From assembly GCF_000003815.2 (NCBI RefSeq), contig NC_049989.1, positions 3,533,580 to 3,597,579 on the forward strand: a stretch of 64,000 nt of DNA, written 5' to 3'. The notes beneath the pieces were generated by a model that was not told the origin of the DNA, searched no databases, and was given only the letters and a program-made list of their open reading frames with translations. The DNA comes from Branchiostoma floridae (lineage: Eukaryota; Chordata; Leptocardii; Amphioxiformes; Branchiostomatidae). The translations under genes were made by a program, and so were the position numbers. This document shows positions 47,928-58,678 of this stretch, piece by piece. How positions within the stretch are numbered: position 1 is the stretch's first letter; the number at the start of each line of letters is the position of its first letter.

Positions 47928-50290
47928 GCTTCGCCAAGAAGCTTATGTTTTTGCCGACTTGGGTCTGTATGTAGGTCAACAGGATATAACTCGAGAAATT
48001 GTGGATGGAACTTTTTTATTTTTTGCAGGTGTGTAGCGGTTGTTTAAAGGCATGCCTAGTTCGAAAATGGGTTACCTGGCGTTTTCCTATGGTACATTAG
48101 CGAGCTTGGTATTTTTTTTGGTGTTTTTTCGGGAGGCATAAGTCAAAATGTAGCTGGGCGATTTCCACGATATTTGGCAGGTCTGTAGTGGTTGTGGAAA
48201 GGATTGCCATGTGCGAGAATGGTTTAGCTACCTTTTACCTTTGGTGCTGTAGCTGGCTTTGTATGTAAGTGCGTTTGTCTGTAAGCAAGATAACTCGAGA
48301 TGTTCTTGATGGATGTTAATGATATTTGGTTGATAGGTAGGGGACACAGAAAGGAAGGTCAAGTTCGATAATGGGCCTCCTGGCAAATTGTTTTGGTACT
48401 GCAAGTGAGCATCAAAGTTTGCGCCTAAATTTTCCAGAAGTGCCAGGTTCGTGATTTTTTACTGGTGGATAGCTGTTGGTACTAGGAGTCAATGGTCTAA
48501 TTTTGGCCCCCTAGCAGCTTGTTTGGAATTGCAGTGGGTGTTATATTTCGTAACTTTTTAGATGGATAACTCCTGAGGGGATTGATGAATATTTTTTTTG
48601 TTTTTGGTAGGTAGGTACTTTGGATGATTATCAACATAATGAGATGCAAATTATATAAATCACTCTGTATTTAATAAAATTTAATATAATTACTTAGGGA
48701 AACTTCTATAACGGTTGAAAAATACTTGTGACGGAGTCACCTGAAAGGACTTGAATCGGCCCATAGATGTCTAAAAATAGAGAAAAAGTAGGTCAAAAGA
48801 GCCAGTGGAAGCAGAGGCTCCCTGATAAACAGACGTTGTCTTGGAAGCATGAAATTCTGATTGACCAGGGATGTTACTAGGTCATCCGTGTACTATTCCG
48901 CCAGGCTGGAGTCTGGTAGAGACTACTGGCTGAAAAAATGCCTATAAATGGTCATGGTTCATGTTAGCAAAATACAAAGCCTGACCGTGTCCAACACGTA
49001 TCTATAAAATTAAGCAATTAAATAGCTTGCTGAATTGATGTCAATACGACGGCACACAGCAAAGGATTCATAGCAGTTGAAATATAACATATCTATATAC
49101 AAGTGTTGCTTATATCTATATACAGATCAACAATAAAAGCAACACTATATCATGGGAACGGTAAAAATGTAGTAGAGGGAACTTGACGAATATCACTTGA
49201 TATAAAGATGTAGAGCTAATATCTACGAGACACTTCAGGTGTATTTTCTTATGATGGACTGCAAGGAAACTTGGTGTTCCATGTGCCAGTAACACAACAT
49301 GGGTCTAAACAAACGAATAAGCACTATGTAAAGTCAGTAATATAACATAATTGAACAATGACGGCTTGTAACACATAGTACTTACATCTGTGAACTAGGT
49401 TAAAACAACAAGTGACCAAGTGCTGGGACAAGACAAACCCAACATGTTGAAGAACAGCACTTAGGTCAAAAGGGTCACCGTCAATTATCCACGCATTCCT
49501 CAACTCTTAACAGAGATGTCATGTTGTAAGGGAAAGGTCGGCTAGAAAGAACTGACATCATTGCGAGAAATACAAATCGCCAAAGGTGACAGGCGGCTGT
49601 CATCGGACAGTCGCAGAAATCATAACCTTAGACTCTGTAATATACCTCTGACTTAACTCGCTACTGCAAAACTTTACTTTCTATTTTCATGAGATTGAAA
49701 CAAACGTTCACCAAGGCGGGGGTCGTAGCAATCCTTACATATGGCCCTTAGATGACCCTTGGTGAGTTAAAAAGTTCCGTAAATTGGAAGGAACAACAGT
49801 GGCCGGGGTTTGGTGAGTGACGAATGCAATTATCGGCGTGACTTCCTGTGGTTTCCAGGTTTCCAAGACCTACCCACATACCAAATATCACTTCAATCCA
49901 TTCAGCCGGTCTTCAATTTGCTGGTTTCTACATACATACATACATACATACATACATACATACATACATACAAACATACATACAAACGCTACCCAAAACA
50001 TAACCAGCTCTCCGAAAGTAATTATGACAACACAAAATAGAACAGTAACCTCATACCTGTACAAATTGTTCTGATTATGCAAAGACATTCATTCACATCG
50101 CCAAAAAATTTGCTGCATTATGTACACCAACAGAATAGACTAATCTACTCACAATGTTCATAATCCAACCAACCACTACATGTGACTAGATAACATATGG
50201 ACTTATACACATTAATCATTCAAAAAGAACGATCTTCCATAGAAATTGTTTATTTGGCGAAGATATGTGTTCGAGGAACTCTAGTTACAA
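47928..50290. mobile_element. larger related element or nested group, GCTTCGCCAAGAAG ... GGCGAAGATATG
   Basis: Left ttagcttcgccaagaagctt, right ttatttggcgaagatatg followed by tgttcgaggaactctagtt, as in the previous element. It contains two more CAGCATAACT-type units near 47982 and 48286. Whether it is one element is inference. Confidence 0.45.
49930..49986. repeat. (CATA)n microsatellite
   Basis: About 14 catacata-type units within the 47.9-50.3 kb element. Confidence 0.95.
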
Positions 50291-50314
50291 CTGGATTTGA
50301 TCTATAAGGCCTTG

Positions 50315-50535
50315 CGGGACCGTTTGACACAGGGTGCCGGTTTTGCACGTCTTCTTTAGGGAGCAACAATTTCATTGCCGGAAACGTTTGAAACACGGTG
50401 ACGGTTTTAAACCTATTCTTCAGTGAGCGACAATTTCATTGCCGAGATCATTTAACACACGGTGACGGTTTTACAATTCTTCTTTATGGAGTAACTATTT
50501 CAATGCCGGAAACATTTGAAACACGGTGTCCACGC
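50315..50535. repeat. 65 bp tandem array, block 1 (about 3 units)
   Basis: The unit has the order ggttttacacttcttcttta, gggagcgacaatttcattgc and cgggatcgtttgacacacgg. Three diverged copies occur here. Confidence 0.88.
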
Positions 50536-51769
50536 TGGTCCGTTGCTAGGCTATTCTTCTCGTTGCTATGCTAATAGGCCACACCCACAGGCGGGTCTGA
50601 AGTGCCGCACGGCATATATACAGAAAGCAGCAGAAGTATTTCCCAAGATTACGATCGATTAGTTTATGATATAAATCAACAAAAGTACATACATGAAAAA
50701 TGAAAATGTCAGCCTTGAAACGACGTAAAACTCAAAAAGTGTCAGTGCAATACAGTGGTTAAATCCCCGCGTTCACGGGACGTGGCAAAAGTCACTTTCG
50801 GTCGCCGAACTCTGAACCCCACCGACTTTTTTTTCTCATTTACGTTGGAATCAAACATTTATACCCTTATCTAAGCTCAAACTTTCTAAAATCAATTTCT
50901 ACTGTGTAGTTTTTTATGTCTGATACATTTAAAATCCTGTTCCTATTTACCGATGCTTTTTTCTCCCATAATTCCTGAACGCACCGATAGAAAAACAAAT
51001 ACGAAAACCAAGATGGCGGGCGGCTTTTGCTCTTTCAAATGGAGTAGCTTTTGTTTCATTTTATCGGTAGGATCGGAAGATATCGGTCAAAAAATGAAAT
51101 GTGCACTTTATTCAGAGTTTCCACGCTGAAAAAGAGATGTTTTGAAGCTATAATGAGGCGGTGTTGGCATAGATGACAGAGCCTTATTAGCACCCCTTTG
51201 TCTTCGCGGGCACTTTCATGCAAATCATCTCTTTGTGCCTGTGCTGGGAGCGAGGTTTTCAACTGTAAATCAAAGTCTCTGAAATCGTTTGGTGTGTGCA
51301 TTCAGTACTTTTGCCCTGTAAGTTACAAGCAAGGAGTTTTGGTCAAAGCTGCCATTAGCTACTAGCTACTAGCACCATATTGAATCTTTTGCCGGCGAAA
51401 CCCAGCATAAATCGTCCAACTTCACCAGCGGCGAGCTGATATTTTTTTGATGATGGAATATCTTTGGGTATTTTGACCATAAGATGGACAAAACTATACT
51501 GAAACTCCTGTTGGTTTTGAGTCAGGCAACGAATTGGTATTGTTAAAACGTGCTAAATAAATGTAATAACAATTGAAACCAGCGGCAGGTAACGCATATG
51601 AATAGCGACGTTGACACAGGGGAGATATCGTAACATAAACATCACTACGGCCCGCCTTTTAAATTTTCAACCAATCACGGACAGTTTCCAATGGCGACAA
51701 CAGTGATTGGCATCTAATTATCATCAATATTCATGTCCCACAAGTGGGGATTTTTCATGCCCTTTTGGA
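50536..51769. other. non-repeat segment separating the two 65 bp array blocks
   Basis: About 1.23 kb of unrelated sequence with a moderately GC-rich part and the motif aagatggcgggcgg near 51010. No protein similarity was recognised on either strand. It may be an insertion into the array. Confidence 0.5.
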
Positions 51770-52552
51770 CCATCGTGGTCGGTTTTACACTTCTTCTTTG
51801 GGGATCGACAATTTCATTGCCGGAATCGTTTGACACACAGTGCCGGTTTTACACTAAGTCTTCTTCTTTAGGGGATCGACAATTTCTCTGCTGAGATCGC
51901 TTGACACACATTGCCGGTTTTACACTTCTTCTTCAGGGAGTAACTATTTCATTGCCGGGATCGTTTAACACACGGTGACGGTTTTACACTTCTTCTTTAG
52001 GGAGCGACAATTTCATTACCGGGAAACGTTTAACACACGGTGACGGTTTTACACTTCTTCTTTAGAGAGCAACAATTTCATTGCCGGGATCGCTTGACAC
52101 ACATTGCCGGTTTTACAATTTTTCTTATGGGTTGTAACTATTTGATTGCCGGGAAACGTTTGACACACGTTTGCCGGTTTTACACTTCTTCTTTGGGGAG
52201 CGACAATTTCATTGCCGGTATCGTTTGACACACGGGGCGGGTTTTACACTAAGTCTTCTTCTTTAGGGGATCGACAATTTCTCTGCTGAGAACGCTTGAC
52301 ACACGTTGCCGGTTGTACACTTCTTCTTTAGGGAGCAACAATTTCATTGCCGGGATCGTTTGACACACGTAATCGGTTTGACATTTCTTCTTTAGGGAGC
52401 GACAATTTCATTGCCGGGAAACGTTTAACACACGTTTGCCGGTTTTAAACTTGTTCTTTAGGGAGCGACAATTTCATTACCGGGAAACGTTTAACACACG
52501 GTGACGGTTTTACACTTCTTCTTTAGGGAGCGACAATTTCATTACCTGTTCA
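51770..52552. repeat. 65 bp tandem array, block 2 (about 12 units)
   Basis: The cggttttacacttcttc phrase recurs roughly every 65 bp from 51780 to 52505, with small indels (for example acactaagtcttcttc in two units). Same unit as block 1, which lies 1.2 kb away. Confidence 0.93.
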
Positions 52553-53464
52553 CCTGCCATTTTATCTGCGGGTTGAAATGAAGTCTTCCCCTCTCTGCAA
52601 GATAGATAGAGTTGGGCGGGATGTTATGTGAGTAGATGATTCGATTGCCGTCGTGCGTCACTCTATGTGGGATGAAGAAGTGGCGCCATGGGGCAAGTTC
52701 TGTCACGGCACATTTTCACTCTGTGTGTCCTTCTTGAAAGCTTCGTCAGAACATCTGGGTTTCAAAAGGATTCGGAATTACGGTTGAAATAAAGATATTT
52801 CTCTTCAGGGTATGAGTCTGATTAAAGCTTGAATCCCACCGAACGGCGCAAAATTCGTGTCAATTTTCCTGACGTGCGACGCATATGCGTATAAAGCCCT
52901 AACGAGAAGGAAATTGAAAATCGCAGTGTTGAGACTGAATTAAAACAAAATAGTGTTCATAATGGAAAAATTAATCACAAGGAAATCGTCATTGAAATAC
53001 GAGGATGTTCGTCGTCTTGCACCCATTTGCGCCCTGTTGCCATGCAAAACGAATTAAAATTCGCAATTTCCGGCGACACTTTAGCACCGAATGGTGACAG
53101 CTTGGGAATGCTTTTCGCAAGTTAGAACAATAAAATGACATATGTCTGCTTATTTGTGTGAGTTTGTGTGTGCGCGCGCCTGCGTGCGTGTGTACATGTG
53201 TGCACGTGCGAGAAAATTGGTAGATCAAGCACAACACGTTTGACCTAATTCCCCAATAATTCCAGACTCATCACCGATCGATTAGAACACCATTCGGGTA
53301 TCAAAAAGCTATGCCATGCCAAGAAAAATGCTGCTGATGTTACTGCAAACTGCCCATATCCTCGCCACGAAAGTAATTCCAAGATCTTCTATAGTGGCAT
53401 CTTCTCTGGATGGTTTTTAAGAACGCTTGCAGGTAACTGGGCAAAGGTTAGGTGTGACGGGTCG

Positions 53465-53575
53465 TTCAGTGTAATACAACGTTAACCATCTGCTGCTGCG
53501 CCGCGCGCCTGCGAATCTAGTGTGTTACGCCGAAGGGCTGTTATACCACCTATATAGATACAAAGCATCTAGATG
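53465..53575. repeat. dispersed repeat related to 11487-11575
   Basis: Contains gttaaccatctgctgctgcg, gtgtgttacgccgaagggct and tatatagatacaaag. Class unknown. Confidence 0.45.
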
Positions 53576-53948
53576 CAAACCAACGCATCTGCGTTTGTCA
53601 AACATGTGTGAAATATTCACCGCGCGTCCTACTTTCTTCACGCACCAGATACTCCTTTTTAATCCTAAGTAACATTAGCTAGAGGGCACCGGTCATAGAA
53701 TACGTGCATAGAGACCTTGAAAACAGCCTAAGTGCCTAAAAAGTAGTCACACAACTTCATCATCATTCGAGTATGACGTTAGTTCCTCCCCTGAGACACT
53801 GTTACAGGGTTACTCTTGAGTACAGACCCAAGCACTTGAGCCAGCTTTATCCTCCGTCCACGACTCATGCTTCATAAAGATTAGAAAGAGAATTAAGGGA
53901 CATCGGTCTAAGTTTTGCACTCCCGAGTCTCTTCTTTCCGCAACTACC

Positions 53949-54044
53949 GTATCCAGCCGTAATATAGCTCCCGAGTCTCTTCTCTCCTCTCCGTAATTGC
54001 GGAGAGGAGAGAAGATACTCTTGAGCTATATAACGGCTGGATAC
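53949..54044. repeat. near-perfect hairpin, 45 bp arms with a 6 bp loop
   Basis: Left arm 53949-53993 (gtatccagccgtaatatagc...) and right arm 54000-54044 (...gctatataacggctggatac) around taattg, with few mismatches. The outer part of the left arm (ctcccgagtctcttctttcc) also occurs once just upstream at 53922. Confidence 0.85.
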
Positions 54045-54538
54045 CAGGCTAAGACGACAGCCCCAAGCGTCAAACCTCTGCACATTGAAGAACCCAGCAC
54101 ACTCATCAAGAAGAGTACGGATGATCTGGTGTGATTGGCCAAACCACAAGCCGTACCAAAGCTGCATTGCACTATCACTTGAAAAAAGTACAAGGCTTCA
54201 CCTGAATTGAGAATGACTGCTATGTATCTTTATCCTCAACATTATTCATAACATTCAGCACCAAGGACAGGTGTTGTTCACGGGCAGGCCCCAACATCCG
54301 CTGACGTCATACATAGGCTCTTACTGTTCCCTTAAGGATAGACGGAAATGCCTTCCGAATGACAACATCTGTTACAGATACCTCCTAAGCATCCGTATAT
54401 GTCATTGTTAGTAATATTGTTAGGCAACATAGTATGCCTCTCACGCAACGGACGTGGACTGCACTTTTAAATCTCCGTTTGCGAATCCAAACCGAGAGGG
54501 GGAGATATAGAGATAGATAGATAAATAGATGGATATAT

Positions 54539-54549
54539 AGTGAGAGAGC

Positions 54550-54611
<62 letters not shown>

Positions 54612-54627
54612 AGAGAGAGAGAGAGAA
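54539..54627. repeat. (GA)n microsatellite
   Basis: About 85 bp of ga repeats with a few interruptions; the serine/leucine-rich open frame across it is an artefact. Confidence 0.97.
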
Positions 54628-55027
54628 TATAGTAGAATGTTGGCAGGTAATCTGCAAAAACTGTCTATTACTCCTTGGTGGTTTGCCCGTTATGCAAAGG
54701 AAACAACTTGAGTGTGTGTGTGTGAGCAGCGCTGTGGAAACAACTAGCAGCAAGTCATGATCAGTCATATGTGAGATGGTACACTTGAAGAAAGTTTTAT
54801 TTTGTTTATTTGTTTATTTATTTGTGTTGGAGAATTTAACTATAGTAAATGTTAACACCACCACTACATTCACAATCTGATGTCTCCACTATCAACGTAT
54901 TCTGACTTTCGATTGTTTCTATTCACATGGATGTGTAAGGAGTAACGTTATGTCCAGTTGGAAGGTATACCCATCAATACTGAAGTTTTCAGCATGCGAT
55001 TTATATCTTGCAAAAGCCAGGTAGCTA

Positions 55028-55112
55028 GCAGTTACTCAAGCAACTGGATATGATTATGGAAACGGTCAGACGTTTCAGATAACATCAGTTATCTTTCGTC
55101 AGTGTCACAAAG
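55028..55112 (-). repeat. dispersed repeat, GTTGCTTGAGTAACTG family
   Basis: Minus strand: gtgacactgacgaaagata, then ctgaaacgtctgaccgtttc, catatccagttgcttgagta and actgctagc. Confidence 0.65.
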
Positions 55113-56239
55113 CTTTCAACCTCCTTGGGTTTTGTCAGAAATCATTTGACATCCAGTTCCACCAAGGACCCCATGTGTTTCCCGGATCTTTTGCCCCCTA
55201 CGTCTCTGACACGACGGTTCCATTGCGCTCTCTATCTGCCTACGCAAAGCCAATTGATATTGGCTGTTGTACACGCTCGTGCTATGAAGACTCTTCATAC
55301 GCCCTCTCCACTCTGCCAGACTCAACATCAATACCTGTATGCTGCAGTCCATTGTGATTTTCAGATTCTAGAATACATCGACTTTAAAGCAATGCTCTCA
55401 TAACATAAGCGCTTTAAAGTGCTTTCATAACAGAAGGCAATGCCCATTGTGTATTGTGTGCCCTTTTTGTTGTTATAAAAAATGCTCTTTCATTGTATTA
55501 ATGACCACGGTAAAACAGGCAGAAAACCAGCAGGACCGTGAATTGATGGACATGACCGTAGAACGCATCACATTTAGAGTTGCATCACGAATTTCACGAC
55601 GGTGAGTGGACTAAAAACTGAGCGTCTATATGGCAATAGAATACAGATACATCATTCTCAGATCCACTTCAGGCCTTTTTTCTTTTTACGAAAGTCTTTT
55701 CCTGCTCATCTCGACAAGTTCCTGAATACCGTTGAAATAAAAGCTCAGTGTTTGTATACTAGTATTTATGTGTTTGTCATTAATAAGTGGCCGGACGACG
55801 TTTTTTTATTATTGCAAACTACACATTGATCAAGACCATTGCTACTAATTGAATAGAAGTGCTTTCTTAACATAAGACTGAAAGTCTTTGGCTAAAGTAT
55901 ACACCATTTTTAGTTCAGTATGCTACAGAATGTTACTTAAATTTATGAAGCCATGGAATTCATTAATCCATGGTGCCTAGGAATGGCTCAAAATTGTCAT
56001 GCTCGGCTTAAGCCTGCCATTAACAGCGCCCTTGGGCCTAGGAAAATAACTGTTGTGTTTCCCATTACGTTCTGACAAATGTAGAATCCGTACTTAGGAG
56101 TTCTTTAACGAATTAAGACTAAAATTTGAATTTTGAACATGACATTTTGCTTATACAATTATAAATTGCACTTGCACAGTTCTATAATACAACAGAAATG
56201 AGGAAAACGTGTTGGCTAACGAATCTACAACGTTTTCAT

Positions 56240-56900
56240 TGCTCAGATGGTATGAGATGGTAAATTTAATGTCCCTTGCCAACAGTCAATCCAAGAAAGG
56301 CTAGGGCGGTGGGCTTGAATAAAGTAGTTCTATGCGGCTATAGCGTCTTTTCTAAAGACGTGGTGTGTGTACGGTTGGCTTAAGGTTGTTCACCACTATT
56401 TACCTACAAAGAAGGCTAGGGTTGGCAGGATTTTTGAAAGGGTTGACACAAGACGTTTTTCTCCTTGGCCTCACTACACTGCTGTTTGCCTCAAAACCTT
56501 TGAGCATCAAAGCAAATTCACTCAGATGATGTGAGATTGAAAATTTCAGTCCCTTGCCAGCAGTGGACCAAAAAAGGGCTAGGGTAGGCAGGGTTTTTGA
56601 AAGGGTTGGTTGGGTACTCAAAAACAAAATTTTTCTCCTTGGCCTCACTGCACTGCTGATTACCTCAAAACATTTGAGCTTCATAGCAAATTCACTCAGA
56701 TGATATGAGATTAAAAATTTCAAGTCTCTTGCCTGCAGTGGACCCAAAAAAAAGGGCTGGTGTTGGCAGCACTTTTGAAAGGGTTGGTTGGGCACCCAGA
56801 AACAAAACATTTTTCTCCTTGGCCTCACTGCACTGCTGATTACCTCATAACCTTTGAGCTTCATGGTATAATTCACTCCCTTGATAATCCTAACAGGGGG
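56240..56900. repeat. tandem repeat, 3-4 units of ~180 bp
   Basis: Units contain ctccttggcctcactgcact, acctcaaaacctttgagctt, tcactcagatgatatgagat and aagggctaggg. One minus-strand frame stays open for 167 codons (KLKGYEVISSAVRPRRK repeated) because the unit is close to a multiple of three. No protein family was recognised, so it is kept as a repeat. Confidence 0.8.
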
Positions 56901-57914
56901 CATGTCGCTCGGGTGGGGATTATCCCATCACCACATCATGTGAAGGGGCGATTTTCTACAAGAGTGCAGACTGCACCCTATTTGTGAGGAGTTATCAGTA
57001 TAGTAGTAGGTAATCACTGAAATAGATGGAGCAATTTTCGTACCTGCACTTTCCCGCACCCAGCACATAATTCAAGTCTGCCAACAGCTCATAAAACCAA
57101 TGTTTTAACGACGTTAGGACATGCTTTGCTAACATTTACAACACGAAACACTGTGGCTACATCTTAAATCAGAACCAATTTGTGTCATCCTACATCAAGC
57201 GTTCCTCCCTGTGATTGCCATTAAGTAAGGCTGTGGGCATCTCCTGGAGTGGAAACTGCACCAAATGAAGCACAAATGAGAACACAGGAGACTTCATTCT
57301 GCCTCCGGTGCTACTACTGCTTTCAGAAGGTCACTGCCCGGTTGAAGGCTTTATAACATTTTATAACATAATACCCCTGGGAAATGAGATGTCTACCTGT
57401 AGATATACTTCTTACAGTAATGGGTTTTCCTTGGTGAATATCGGAAACATCAAAGTACATGCACACCTAGGATGTGGTGTCAGGCTTTTAGCTAGGATTT
57501 TATAATAGGGGGTCCAAATTTCTTGGTGAGTTGCGGTAAGTGATATAGGCGCCACTATTGTATGGGGGGTCTGGGGGCATTCACTATCTATGGTGCAAAT
57601 TTCTTGAGAATTTTAAGTTAAAATGGTGTATTGTAAGGTATCACGAGGGGAAATATTCCTGTCAGAGAGGTCACAGTAGAAGACTGTGACCACAAATGAC
57701 ACAGTGGCATCTCTGGTCAAACAGAATTTTATGCTTGTCAGAAGATTTGCTCCCCAGTGTAAGGGCAGCTAGTGCATCCATTTCCTTGTTATCTTAATAA
57801 ATGCACGTCCAACTGAGCCTGGCTAAAAGCCTGCGTGGTGTGCTGGTGTCACTCTGATATGACTGTAATGTTTATTTGATATCCTACGCATAGACGCATG
57901 TTTGTATACATACA

Positions 57915-57970
57915 TACAGACACACACAAACACACAAATACAAATAGACACCAATACACACACACACACA
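57915..57970. repeat. (CA)n-rich microsatellite
   Basis: Imperfect aca/cac repeats. Confidence 0.85.
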
Positions 57971-58560
57971 TGTACATTACACAGACATGCACACAAAACA
58001 ATTTTAGGGACACAAACAGCTACATGTACATTGTATATGAAAAATCAAGAGGTATTTACATTTTCTTTACCTGCAGATTGTTAACCTAAAGCATCGGGAA
58101 ATTTCATTTATGATCAGAACACAGCGTAAGCAACAGCAAAAAAATGTAATTTACACATAGAGCTTTCTTTAAAAAATACTGAAATTCGGAATATTGAAGT
58201 GCAGGGTGCAAATTACTTACATTACCACTGACAATGGATACTGAATAATTAATATTAAGGTCGACAAAAATAGTTTATTGATTTTAGAGAGAGATTATCT
58301 CTCATGTAGCCTATCTCTTTTACCTAAATCCTCTTATTCATAATGCTTTTTATCATCAACAACTATTGTTCACTTTTCCTTGCTCCCTTTACCAACACCT
58401 CTTTGACCAACATCTGCCATCTATAAATTAAATGTAAATCTGCCCCACATTGTTCTTACATATACATTTGTTATAAAATCCAAAATTCTAATATACTTTC
58501 TGTTTCCAAATTTACAAGTACATGTACAGAAATTTAATTTCAAGTCTTTGATCACAGTGC

Positions 58561-58678
58561 CTAAGCATCCCTCTGGTACCCCTCCATAACAAGAGAAGTG
58601 TCCTGGGCCACGCCTTCTTTACCATAGCAACCAGACAGGTCAGAGGTCACCACTGGACACAGATCCTGCTGGCACCAC
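58561..58678 (-). CDS. acyl-CoA dehydrogenase last exon
   Basis: 118 bp ending TAG at 58561-58563: [19 protein letters not shown] to MEGYQRDA. Acceptor tcccag. A minus-strand AATAAA at 58274-58279 could be the poly(A) signal. Confidence 0.9.

Larger units (their letters stand above)
43761..58560. other. repeat-rich intergenic region without a recognised host gene
   Basis: About 15 kb between the RasGAP promoter and the 3' end of the acyl-CoA dehydrogenase gene. Both strands were read for conserved domains and none was recognised apart from a reverse-transcriptase relic. The content is inverted-repeat elements, tandem arrays and microsatellites, listed separately. 52560-53860 and 57000-57890 show nothing I can assign. 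Confidence 0.65.

Noticed and set aside
51770-52552. Regular repeats that could suggest a CRISPR array
   Set aside because: The window is a eukaryotic nuclear genome and units are contiguous without unique spacers; this is a tandem array.
54385-54768. 127-codon serine/leucine-rich minus-strand frame
   Set aside because: Produced by the (GA)n microsatellite.
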